Below are positions 17,788 to 25,955 of a DNA stretch of 64,000 nt, one piece after another (within the stretch, counting starts at the first letter, position 1; the number at the start of each line of letters is the position of its first letter). The notes under the pieces are model-generated. The model had not been told where the DNA came from. It did not search any database and worked only from the letters and a program-made list of their open reading frames with translations. The stretch spans positions 62,001 through 126,000 of the forward strand of contig JACPYP010000016.1 in the NCBI GenBank assembly GCA_016195985.1, read 5' to 3'. The DNA is from Acidobacteriota bacterium (lineage in GTDB: Bacteria; Acidobacteriota; Holophagae; Holophagales; Holophagaceae). The translations under genes and the position numbers were made by a program.

Positions 17788-20772
17788 ATGCCAAAGGGAG
17801 GTCTCCTGGCCCTGTCCCGGGGAGCGGTCCTGGGCGGCATGCTGATTCTTGGGGCCTGCGGGGGAAGCGGCGGGGGAACGGCCCCGGTGGATCCTCCGCC
17901 GCCTCCGGTCAGCGTCACGCTCGTGAATGCGCCCACCCAGGTCGACTGCGGCAGCACCGTGTCCTTGACCGCCCAGGTGCGGGGGACGGGCAATGCGGCC
18001 CTGACCTGGACGGTGGATGGCATCCTGAACGGCAGCGCTGCCGTCGGGAGCCTCGCTGCCAGTGGAGATTCAGCCACCTACACCGCTCCAGGAATCCCAG
18101 GCAGCCACGTGCTGGCCGCGATCAGCGCGGCAGACCCGGCCAAGTCCGCCAGCGCCACGGTGAAGGTGTTGGCCCCTGCCGCCGTGAGCGTCTCCCTGAC
18201 GCCCGCCGGTCCTCTGACGCTGGAGGTGTCGGGAAGCGTCTCCCTGACCGCCGCCGTTGCGGGAACGGACAACACCGCCGTTCTTTGGACCGTGGACGGC
18301 ATCCCGGGCGGCAGCACGGCCGCCGGCACCCTCTCCGGAAGCGGCAACCGCGTGACCTACACCGCCCCGGCCACGGCCGGGACTCACACCGCCACGGCCA
18401 CCAGTGTGGCGGATGCCTCGAAGAGCGCCACGATCACCCTGATCCTCCGGGTGCCGGCGTCCCCGCCGGGCATCGTCGTGGCGCCGGATGGGGTGGTGGG
18501 GAACCCCGGCACCTTGGCCTCCCCCACGACCCTGGAAGGGGCTAGGGCACTCCTTCAAAGCGCCAGCCGGATCAATCCCGGCCCGCTGAGGGTGCTCCTG
18601 CGCGGGGGGCTCTACCCCCGTGTGACCGCCTTCACGCTGGGCGCGGGTGATTCGGGTTCGGTCGCCAACCCGATCGTGTACGCCGCCTACCCCAACGAAA
18701 CGCCCAGGCTGGTGGGCGGTGTCCAGGTGAGCCCGGCTTCGGTCCGTCTGGTCGACGCCAGCGATCCGAATTGGTCCCGGCTGGATCCGGCGGCGCGGAG
18801 CCAAATCTATGTGGTGGATCTCGCAGCCTACAAGGCAGCGCTCGGAACCCTGGCCAGCCGCTCGGATGCGGGCGGGCAGGTGAATCAAGCCATGGAAGTA
18901 TTCGTGGATGGCGTGCCCCTCACACTGGCGCGCTATCCCAAGGCGGTGGACCGGGATTCCGTGAACCTGGCGCCGGCAGGCTCCATCCAAGTCAGCGGTG
19001 CTCTTTCACCCGATGTGACAGGGACCTACGCCTACATGGGGCTGGATGGCCAGGGGCGCCCGTACTACCAGCTCTCGAAGGCCGGGACTCTATGGTCCAT
19101 CGCCGCCTCGGCCACCGGGCCGGGATGGCAGCTGTCTGACCGCAAGGATCTGGGCGGCACCGGCAGCTCGGGGGTTTGGGGCGCTTGGGATGCTTTCGCT
19201 GGGCCCGCGGGCGCCTTTGTGGGGCGCTCGGGCGCCACCGGGACGGCCTTCCTGGCTCCCGCGGATGGTTCGAGCCCCGTGCCGGGGTTCATGCTGATCC
19301 AAGGCACCGATGGAACCACGCGGATCACCACCACCGCGCCCCGGATGAGCCGTTGGAGCGCCGCCGAGGCCATGTATTTCGGGCTTGGCTACTACAGCTG
19401 GTCCGGCAGCCACAGCCCTGTCGCGTCACTGGATCCCGCCAGCGGCGCCATCACGCTGAGCACGGCTCCCGGCTACGGACTTCGTGTCGGCCAGCCCTTC
19501 TTCATCTACAACCTGCTTGAAGAACTCACGGCGCCCGGCGAGTGTTTCATCGATCGTGTCAATGCGCGCCTGTACCTGCGCCCCTGGGGGGATGCGGCGC
19601 CGGCGGAGATCCTGCTCTCTACCCTGCAATCACCCCTGCTGCAGATGACCGATTGCCAGCAGGTGACTTGGCAAGGCATGGCCTTCGAGGCTGCCAAGAA
19701 CCACCTGGTCTCCGTCACCAATGGCCAGGCCGTGGCATTCGCGCGCTGCCAGTTCAAGAATGCCGGCGGATACGGACTGCTCCTGGGAGGCTCGTCAAAC
19801 CTGGTGGAGGCCTGTGATTTCAGGCAGCTGGGACAGGGAGGCGTTTCGGTGAGCGGCGGCAGCCGGGCGACGCTCACGCCCAGCGGAACTCTGGTCGAGA
19901 ATTGCAACATCCAGCAATTCGGGCGGCTGTTCTGGACCTACAAACCGGGCATCCACATCGACGCCAACAGCATGGGGATCACCGCCCAGCACAATGAAAT
20001 CCACCACTCCCCCCACGCGGCCATTCTCTTCGGAGGCAACGGACACACCCTCTGCTACAACCACATCCACGATGTCCTGCAGTGGTCCAACGACGCAGGC
20101 GCCATCTACACCACGGGGCGGGACTGGGGCATGCAGGGGAACCAGGTCCAGTTCAACTTGATCCGGCACTGCGGCAGCCCCTTGGGCACGTACCTTCCGG
20201 GCATCTACATCGACGGGGTGGGTAGTGGCGTCAAGGTGGAAGGCAACATTCTGTACTTCGCGTCTCCGCAATTCGCCATCCAGCACAACGGAGGGCGGGA
20301 GGTCGAGATGCGGTACAACATCTCGTACGGGCAGTGGTACGGCGTGGACATCAGCAATGTGGCCTTCGAGGTGGTGAACCACACGGCGGGATCCACCTGG
20401 GATCTGCTCGGGAAGCTTCTGGCTCTGAATTACCAGTCCCCGCCCTGGTCCACCACCTATCCGAACGTGGCGAAGATCCCCAATGACTGGGCGCAGATCC
20501 AGGGAAGCCACTGGCTGGAGCCCGAGGGCTCCGCGCTGTACGGCAACCTCCAATATGGGAACGGCGCCAGCGTCTACGTGCAGCACAATTCGTTCACTTC
20601 CCTGGCGCCGCCGCTTTCCTGGTTCGCCGAAGCCGGGTCGAACCTGAACCAGGTGGATCCTCGCTTCGTCGATCCCGCGAACCTCAATTTCAGCCTTCAG
20701 CCCGGAAGCCCCATGTTCAGCATTCCAGGCTTTCCGGGCATCGATGCGGCCAAGATCGGGATCCAGCACTGA
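17788..20772 (+). CDS. Ig-like repeat lipoprotein with right-handed beta-helix
   Basis: 994 aa surface or periplasmic lipoprotein. The signal sequence ends in the lipobox LGAC (LILGACGGSGGG), with Cys about residue 28. Two tandem bacterial Ig-like domains follow (about 45-135 and 135-225), each with the LTWTVDGI/LWTVDGI core, GSxAxGxL and TYTAPxxxGxH motifs. A linker leads to an N-terminal cap typical of polysaccharide-lyase-like beta helices (FVDGVPLTLARYPK) and repeated helix rungs (about 600-870; VSVTNGQAVAFARCQFKNAG, IEIHHSPHAAILFGGNG-like turns). This architecture is usual in glycan lyases or hydrolases and adhesins. No catalytic residue can be fixed. GGAGGATCCG precedes the ATG. Confidence 0.82.
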   Translation: MPKGGLLALSRGAVLGGMLILGACGGSGGGTAPVDPPPPPVSVTLVNAPTQVDCGSTVSLTAQVRGTGNAALTWTVDGILNGSAAVGSLAASGDSATYTAPGIPGSHVLAAISAADPAKSASATVKVLAPAAVSVSLTPAGPLTLEVSGSVSLTAAVAGTDNTAVLWTVDGIPGGSTAAGTLSGSGNRVTYTAPATAGTHTATATSVADASKSATITLILRVPASPPGIVVAPDGVVGNPGTLASPTTLEGARALLQSASRINPGPLRVLLRGGLYPRVTAFTLGAGDSGSVANPIVYAAYPNETPRLVGGVQVSPASVRLVDASDPNWSRLDPAARSQIYVVDLAAYKAALGTLASRSDAGGQVNQAMEVFVDGVPLTLARYPKAVDRDSVNLAPAGSIQVSGALSPDVTGTYAYMGLDGQGRPYYQLSKAGTLWSIAASATGPGWQLSDRKDLGGTGSSGVWGAWDAFAGPAGAFVGRSGATGTAFLAPADGSSPVPGFMLIQGTDGTTRITTTAPRMSRWSAAEAMYFGLGYYSWSGSHSPVASLDPASGAITLSTAPGYGLRVGQPFFIYNLLEELTAPGECFIDRVNARLYLRPWGDAAPAEILLSTLQSPLLQMTDCQQVTWQGMAFEAAKNHLVSVTNGQAVAFARCQFKNAGGYGLLLGGSSNLVEACDFRQLGQGGVSVSGGSRATLTPSGTLVENCNIQQFGRLFWTYKPGIHIDANSMGITAQHNEIHHSPHAAILFGGNGHTLCYNHIHDVLQWSNDAGAIYTTGRDWGMQGNQVQFNLIRHCGSPLGTYLPGIYIDGVGSGVKVEGNILYFASPQFAIQHNGGREVEMRYNISYGQWYGVDISNVAFEVVNHTAGSTWDLLGKLLALNYQSPPWSTTYPNVAKIPNDWAQIQGSHWLEPEGSALYGNLQYGNGASVYVQHNSFTSLAPPLSWFAEAGSNLNQVDPRFVDPANLNFSLQPGSPMFSIPGFPGIDAAKIGIQH

Positions 20773-20807
20773 CGCGCCGTCCGGGAGCGCCAGTGCCGCG
20801 CAGTCTC

Positions 20808-22061
20808 TCAGTCCCTGCGGGCGGCGAGCCGCGAAGCCGCTTCGCTCACGGGCCAGCTTTCCTGCTCGCCGGTGGCCATGTGCTTGACGGTGAGGGTGCC
20901 GCCCTCCAGTTCGCCATCGCCCAGGATGAGCACGGTCTGGATGCCCAGGCGGTTGGCTGAGGTCATGGCCTTTTTCAGGGCGCCTCCGCGGGTTTCCAAC
21001 TGCAGCGCCACGCCCGCATCCCAAAGGGTGCGGGCCAGTTTCAAGGCTTCGAGCATGGCCCGCTCGCCCAGGGGGATGAGCAGGGCGGGGGCGGGGGCGG
21101 GGGCCTCGCCGCGCACCTGCTGCAGCACCATGGCCAGGCGGTCCAGGCCGATGGCCCATCCGAAGGCGGGCACGTCCGGGCCGCCCAGGTGCTTGACCAG
21201 CAGATCGTAGCGGCCGCCGCCCAGCAGGGCGCTCTGGGCGCCCAGATCCGAGCTGAGCACCTCGAAAGCGGTGCGGGTGTAGTAGTCCAGGCCGCGCACC
21301 AGACGCGGGTTCTCCTCGAAGGGAATGCCCAGTTCCGTGAGCAGGACCTTGAGGCGGGCGTGGTGCCTGGCCGAGGCTTCGTCCAGGTGGTCCGTGATGA
21401 CCGGATGGCCCTCCAGGGCCGCCTGGCAGCGCTCGTTCTTGCAGTCCAGCACGCGCAGGGGGTTGGTCTCGATGCGCCGGTGACAGTCCTCGCAGAAGCG
21501 ATCCGCCCGCTGGGCGAAGAAGGCGCGGAAGGCGGCGTGGAAGGCGGGCCGGGATTCGGGCGTGCCCACGCTGTTGATGGAGAACACCAGGGACTTGAGG
21601 CCCAGCTCCGTGAGGAAGCTATGGAGCATGAGCAGCGATTCGGCCTCGCTCTCGGGCGTGGCCACGCCGAAGCTTTCGGCGCCGATCTGCCAGAACTGGC
21701 GGTAGCGGCCCGTCTGCATGCGCTCGTAGCGGAATTGCTGGCCGATGTAGTAGAACAGCACGGGATCGTTGTTCTGGAGCAGCTTGTGCTGGATGGCGGC
21801 TCTCACCACGCCAGCGGTGTTCTCGGGGCGCATCACGACCTCGCGGCCGCCCTTGTCCGTGAATTGGTACATCTCCTTGTTGACGATGTCGGAGCTTTCG
21901 CCCACGCTGCGCTTGAAGACGTCCAGCTCCTCCAGGATGGGGGTGCGGATTTCGCCGTAGCCGTGGCGTCCGAACACGCGGCGGGCCGTTTCCTCGATAT
22001 GCTGGAACCAACGCAGCTCCGCCCCGAAGAGATCCCGCATACCTTTCACTGACTGGGCCAT
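20808..22061 (-). CDS. hisS: Histidyl-tRNA synthetase
   Basis: Charges tRNA-His; 417 aa, the normal bacterial size. I start at ATG 22061 (MAQSVKGMRDLFGAELRWFQ), which has GGGAG eight bases upstream; the longer open frame translates antisense of the neighbouring amidase. Motifs: class II motif 1 region (EIRTPILEELDVFKRSVGE), motif 2 (YYIGQQFRYERMQTGRYRQF), the HisRS signature LVRGLDYYTRTAFEVL and motif 3 (AFGWAIGLDRLAMVL), then an anticodon-binding domain. Its start codon shares the CATG at 22059-22062 with the divergent amidase gene, so each gene's leader and promoter must lie within the other's coding sequence. Confidence 0.96.
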   Translation of the reverse strand: MAQSVKGMRDLFGAELRWFQHIEETARRVFGRHGYGEIRTPILEELDVFKRSVGESSDIVNKEMYQFTDKGGREVVMRPENTAGVVRAAIQHKLLQNNDPVLFYYIGQQFRYERMQTGRYRQFWQIGAESFGVATPESEAESLLMLHSFLTELGLKSLVFSINSVGTPESRPAFHAAFRAFFAQRADRFCEDCHRRIETNPLRVLDCKNERCQAALEGHPVITDHLDEASARHHARLKVLLTELGIPFEENPRLVRGLDYYTRTAFEVLSSDLGAQSALLGGGRYDLLVKHLGGPDVPAFGWAIGLDRLAMVLQQVRGEAPAPAPALLIPLGERAMLEALKLARTLWDAGVALQLETRGGALKKAMTSANRLGIQTVLILGDGELEGGTLTVKHMATGEQESWPVSEAASRLAARRD

Positions 22062-22863
22062 GATCCGACTCCCAAGCGTCCTGCTTGCCACCTTCAGCCT
22101 ACTGTCTTGGGGCCAGACTCCCAAACCCGCCGGTTCCGTTCCGACGGCCCCCCCGCGCCTGAAGGTCATGGTGGACCCGGGCCACGGCGGCCAGGACGGT
22201 GGCGCCAAGGGGCCCAAGGGCCTGAAGGAGAAGGCGGCGGCCCTGGAAATCGGCAAGGCCGTGGCCGAGAAGCTGAACGCCGCCGGTTTCGAGCCGGTCA
22301 TCACCCGGGACGACGACACCTTCATCCCCCTTTGGGACCGGGCCAAGGCCGCCAACGCCCAAGGAGCCGACCTCTTCATCAGCCTGCACATGAACGCGGC
22401 CCGGGCCAGGGCCGCCCGGGGCTCGGAGGTCTACTTCCTGAGCCTGGGCAAGGGCGACGACGAGGATGTGGTGGCCGCCGAGAACGCCGGGGCGGGGGCG
22501 CCTCCGGGCAGCGAGGACAGCGTGGTGGCCAGCATCCTGGACGATCTGGCCCAGAAGGCTTTCCTCCAGGATTCCGAGCGCTTGGCCGTGGCCATCCAGG
22601 GCCAGCTCAACCGCCTGGCGGGCATCAAGGAGCGGGGCGTGAAGCAGGCTCCCTTCGTGGTTCTGCGGGGCGCCGCCATGCCCGCGGTGCTGGTGGAGGT
22701 GGCCTTCATCTCCAATCCCAAGGAAGAGGAAAAGCTGAAGGATGCGGCCTTCCGGGCGAAGGTCGCCGATGCCATCACCCTGGGCGTCCGACGCTACTTC
22801 GCCGAGACCAACGGCGGCGTGCGCCGGCGCATGGTGGCCGGCCCGGCCCTGGAGCAGCGCTGA
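22060..22863 (+). CDS. N-acetylmuramoyl-L-alanine amidase (Amidase_3), secreted
   Basis: Cleaves the amide between MurNAc and the peptide stem of peptidoglycan, in the periplasm; 267 aa. A signal peptide (MIRLPSVLLATFSLLSWGQ) leads directly into the catalytic domain: first Zn His in VMVDPGHGGQDGGA, the Glu ligand in GLKEKAAALEIG, second His in LFISLHMNAARA and the catalytic Glu in AVLVEVAFISNPKEEEKL. There is no AMIN or SPOR domain, so targeting is simple. ATG 22060 is needed to keep the signal peptide, yet no good ribosome site precedes it (TCACTGACTGGGCC). Translation may be leaderless or weak. Confidence 0.92.
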   Translation: MIRLPSVLLATFSLLSWGQTPKPAGSVPTAPPRLKVMVDPGHGGQDGGAKGPKGLKEKAAALEIGKAVAEKLNAAGFEPVITRDDDTFIPLWDRAKAANAQGADLFISLHMNAARARAARGSEVYFLSLGKGDDEDVVAAENAGAGAPPGSEDSVVASILDDLAQKAFLQDSERLAVAIQGQLNRLAGIKERGVKQAPFVVLRGAAMPAVLVEVAFISNPKEEEKLKDAAFRAKVADAITLGVRRYFAETNGGVRRRMVAGPALEQR

Positions 22864-23360
22864 TACCAAGTTGCGTTCAATCCAAACAGAAAAGGACTTT
22901 CACCACCAAGACACCAAGGCGCTAAGTTTCTTTTTGTCTCGGTATCGCCGCAGGCGATACCGAGAAGACTTGCATGAACAGTGGCTCTTGTTCTTCTTGG
23001 TGCCTTGGTGTCTTGGTGGTGTTCCTTATCTTTTGAATTCAAATCCGTGTCATCCGTGGCCAACTTGTTTTTGAAAGCCATGGGAACCATAGCCCCTTGG
23101 GCGCCGCGCAGCTCTTGCCCTTGTCCCCTTCATCCTGGCAAAAGAAAAGAAGAGGTTTTAGCCGGGATGAAGGAGATGAATGGGATGGAGCGGATGCTTC
23201 CTTTTCATTGGTGCGAATCCGCGTTCGAAGGCCCTATTCATACCAAGTTGTGTTCAATCCAGTAGAAAAGGGCTTTCACCACCAAGACACCAAGTTTCTT
23301 TTTGTCTCGCGTATCGCCGTATCCTTGGCTGATAAACCCACTTTGAACGCAACTTGGTAT
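22863..23360. repeat. Inverted-repeat-bounded intergenic repeat cluster
   Basis: An 18-bp sequence ATACCAAGTTGCGTTCAA at 22863-22880 recurs as an exact reverse complement at 23343-23360, bracketing 498 bp. A third, direct copy with one change lies at 23240-23257 and begins a diverged repeat of the first 90 bases (TTTCACCACCAAGACACC, then TTTCTTTTTGTCTCG). No protein-coding gene is credible inside. The arrangement resembles a non-autonomous (MITE-like) element or nested insertions. The rest of the gap to 23546 shows nothing I can name. Confidence 0.75.
22901..23021. repeat. 20-bp inverted repeat with nested 13-bp hairpin
   Basis: CACCACCAAGACACCAAGGC at 22901-22920 pairs perfectly with 23002-23021. 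Inside it TCTCGGTATCGCC (22937-22949) pairs perfectly with 22953-22965 around the loop GCA. RNA from either strand would fold strongly. It could end transcription of the amidase gene, though no T-run follows the small hairpin. Confidence 0.8.
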
Positions 23361-23546
23361 GAGACGCCTCGAAAAGGACAGGACGCCCGAATCTGGCTTC
23401 AGGGGCCAAGATGGATGCGATAGGGCACTTGTTTTGTGGAATCCCGTGCATCCCGGCTAAAAGGAACAGCCCCGGCGAAGCCATTAAGACGGAAAAGTGG
23501 CGGGTTCACTTCCCATTCAGGTTCCCGGCTGTTCCCGCGTGTCGCC

Positions 23547-24848
23547 CTAGCTGCCCGCCATGCGCTGGCCCTGCAGGGTGGTGGACAGCCGCGACAGCTG
23601 GCTGAACTCGTCGGGGTAGAAGTAGACCCGGCGGGCGGCGCGGGTGGCGCCTGCCAGCAGCTGGCCCTTGAAATCCTCGGTGACCTGCACCTGGATGGCG
23701 GAGGAGCGGTGGATGCCGATGATTTCCGCCAGGCCCGTGAAGAAGTCCGCCCGGCCATGGTGGAAGAGTGGTGCCAGGGGCCCGGTGATGCGCACCTCGG
23801 ACACGCCCAGCATCTGGATGGCTCCGGCCAGATGGCGCCCGAGGAGCTTGGAGATGTCCCGCAGGGCCTGCTGGAAGGCGGCGTCGCCCGATTCGGCGAG
23901 ACGCACGAGGTGTTCGAGGGTGGTGACGCCCTTGCCCGCGAACTGCTGGAGGAGCACCCAGCCGCCGGCATAGGCCTCGATGCAGCCGCGCTCGCCGCAA
24001 TGGCAGCGAGGCCCCTGAGCGTCGATGCTAATGTGGCCCAGCTCGGAGATCATGCGGCCGCCTTCTTCTCCGCCGTGCACGGTCAGCAGCTGGCGATTGC
24101 GCCCGAAGGCGAAGCCCAGGCCCAGATCCCAGTACATCACCAGGGCGGTGCTGTTGGCGGGGATGGTGGCCGCCTCGCCGTAGTAGTAGGCGGCGCCGAG
24201 GGAATTGGCCAGGGTGGGCATCTTGAAGGCGCGCTGCATCAGGTCCGACACGTCCAGCCCTTCCAGGGCGGGGAAGTTCACGGCCCGCTTCACCGCGCCG
24301 GTGGCGGGTTCCAGCACGCCGGGCAGGGCGGCGAAGGCGTGGCGGAGGATCAGCTTGCGGGCCCGGGCTTCGTCCACGGCCTTCACCACCAGGGCGGACA
24401 CCTTCTCGGCGATCTTTTCGCTGCGGCGGCAGGCCCGGAGGCTGACGCCCTGGCTGAAGAGGATCGCGGCGGTGAAATCCTCCAGTTGCACATAGACATT
24501 CGGCGGATCGAAGACGAGGCCCAGCGCGGCGTTCTGTTCCCGGGCGATCTCCCAGTGGTTGCTGGGACGGCCCGGGCCGCGGCCCTCGGGCACGATGCGG
24601 TGGGCCCGCAGGAGGCCTTCGTACTCCAGGCGCTGGAAGTGGAGGTTGCAGGCGCCCTGGGACAGGTCGAGGGCCTCACTGGCTTCGCCCTGGGTGAGGG
24701 GGCCCTTTTCGTAGACGAGCTGCAGGACCCGCCGGGAGGCCAGCAACTCATCCAGGCTGATCCGTTCCCGAATGTAGGCCGGCAGCTCCTTCTTCTTCTT
24801 TCCTCTCATGCTCGTAACCATACCCGGTTTCAGCGCCCGGTTCCTCAT
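23547..24848 (-). CDS. ROK-family transcriptional regulator (NagC/XylR-like)
   Basis: 433 aa sugar-responsive regulator. An N-terminal winged helix (about 35-95: LLASRRVLQLVYEKGPLTQG, ASEALDLSQGACNLHFQRLE) is fused to a ROK domain with the Zn motif CHCGERGCIEAYAGG (about residues 280-295) and the preceding ISELGHISID. It sits at the left end of the minus-strand glycan genes; ROK proteins of this type answer to GlcNAc, GalNAc or their phosphates, so local control is likely. Start is uncertain: ATG 24848 is used, but ATGs at 24821 and 24809 are in frame and none has a strong ribosome site. Confidence 0.9.
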   Translation of the reverse strand: MRNRALKPGMVTSMRGKKKKELPAYIRERISLDELLASRRVLQLVYEKGPLTQGEASEALDLSQGACNLHFQRLEYEGLLRAHRIVPEGRGPGRPSNHWEIAREQNAALGLVFDPPNVYVQLEDFTAAILFSQGVSLRACRRSEKIAEKVSALVVKAVDEARARKLILRHAFAALPGVLEPATGAVKRAVNFPALEGLDVSDLMQRAFKMPTLANSLGAAYYYGEAATIPANSTALVMYWDLGLGFAFGRNRQLLTVHGGEEGGRMISELGHISIDAQGPRCHCGERGCIEAYAGGWVLLQQFAGKGVTTLEHLVRLAESGDAAFQQALRDISKLLGRHLAGAIQMLGVSEVRITGPLAPLFHHGRADFFTGLAEIIGIHRSSAIQVQVTEDFKGQLLAGATRAARRVYFYPDEFSQLSRLSTTLQGQRMAGS

Positions 24849-25025
24849 GACGGATTCAAGGGATGGCCCCCGGGAAGCGGATCAATCAGGCAGCCGTCCC
24901 GGTGTCCCCCCGGCACCAGCGGACGGCTGCCATCCCCGGATGGATCCGGGGAGGTCGAGAACCGATTCAATCAGGGGTCTGTAACATCCACGCTCCCAGG
25001 GCGGAAAGAGGGGGCCCGGCCACGG

Positions 25026-25955
25026 TCAGTCATGGAGGCGGGGAAGGTCGGCGGGCAGGGCGGGACGCCCCTCAAGACCCAGGGCGGGACGCCCCTCAAG
25101 ACCCAGGGCGGGACGCCCTTCAATACCCGGGGCGGGACGCCCTTCGGCCGCCAGGGTCATGGTGTCCCAAAGAGGCGTGCCCTGGTTCCGGGTGGTTCCG
25201 CCGGTGCAGAGGAAGAACCATCCCTGGCGCTGGCCGGCATCGATGTTCAGCACGGGGTTGCGGTCGGCCGTGAACTTGGCCCTATCGAGGAACCGCCACT
25301 GGTTGTCCAGGCCCAATGCCCAGCCGTGGCCATAATCGGCCTTCCGGACCCGTTTCGTGGAGGCGCGGTCCCGCTTGAAATCTTCGATGAAGGAATAGCA
25401 ATCCTTGAGGGCCCGGCCTTCGGTCACGGTGCTGAAGGTGACCAGCTTCCTCCAGGCGCCAGGCCTGGGGTCGAAGATCCAGCCGCTGAATTCGGTGCGC
25501 CGGGCCACGGGCTTGGCGGTGACCAGGAAGCGGTAGGCCTCCCCCGCCTTCCAGGGGAAGGGCAGGAAACTCTGCCCGCCGGTGCCTTCGCCCCCAAAGC
25601 GGCCCACGCGGACTTCCGGATCCTGGTAGCGGAGGATGACGCGCTGGCCGTCCGGCACGGCGGAAGGGTCGTCGCCCTTGAAGGCGTCCCACACCGAGAA
25701 GATGATCTGCCGGTGGCCGTTTTCGCCCTCCTGGATGCCGAAATAGCCGTCTTTCCAACCGCAGACCATGAAAAAGGTGCCCGGAGCGCTCTGCTCGACC
25801 CGGACCTCGTTGTAGAAGGCCAGGCTTTCCGGGGCCGGATAACCCAGGTGGACCGACCGGCAGGCGATGTCCTTCAGGCGCTCGTCCGCCCGGAGGCTGG
25901 GCGCGGCCAGGAGCAGCAGGGCCGCCGGAAGCAGGTTGAACGGGGACCGGCTCAT
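25026..25955 (-). CDS. Secreted DUF3472-like protein with repeat tail
   Basis: 309 aa. Signal peptide MSRSPFNLLPAALLLLAAPS, then a domain that looks like DUF3472 (SVHLGYPAPESLAFYNEVRV, GTFFMVCGWKDGYFGIQEG, IIFSVWD, GGEGTGGQSFLPFPWKAGEA, TEFSGWIFDP), a family found with carbohydrate-active enzymes. The C-terminus is an 8-residue tandem repeat, EGRPALGL, generated by the DNA repeat at 25057-25147. The start ATG 25955 overlaps the stop of the GH109-like gene (ATGA), so the two are coupled. A carbohydrate-binding or lectin-like role is inferred. The repeat tail may be slipped-strand growth, and the original stop may have lain earlier. Confidence 0.75.
   Translation of the reverse strand: MSRSPFNLLPAALLLLAAPSLRADERLKDIACRSVHLGYPAPESLAFYNEVRVEQSAPGTFFMVCGWKDGYFGIQEGENGHRQIIFSVWDAFKGDDPSAVPDGQRVILRYQDPEVRVGRFGGEGTGGQSFLPFPWKAGEAYRFLVTAKPVARRTEFSGWIFDPRPGAWRKLVTFSTVTEGRALKDCYSFIEDFKRDRASTKRVRKADYGHGWALGLDNQWRFLDRAKFTADRNPVLNIDAGQRQGWFFLCTGGTTRNQGTPLWDTMTLAAEGRPAPGIEGRPALGLEGRPALGLEGRPALPADLPRLHD
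25057..25147. repeat. 24-bp tandem repeat within a gene's 3' end
   Basis: Units at 25057-25080 and 25081-25104 are identical (AGGGCGGGACGCCCCTCAAG plus ACCC). The unit at 25105-25128 has two changes and a partial fourth reaches 25147. The period of 24 keeps the reading frame, giving repeats of EGRPALGL. Like the 932-1019 array it has no unique spacers, so it is not CRISPR. Confidence 0.92.

Noticed and set aside
22062-22391. 110-residue N-terminal extension of hisS
   Set aside because: It is antisense to the amidase signal and catalytic region; HisRS homology begins at MAQSVKGMRDL.
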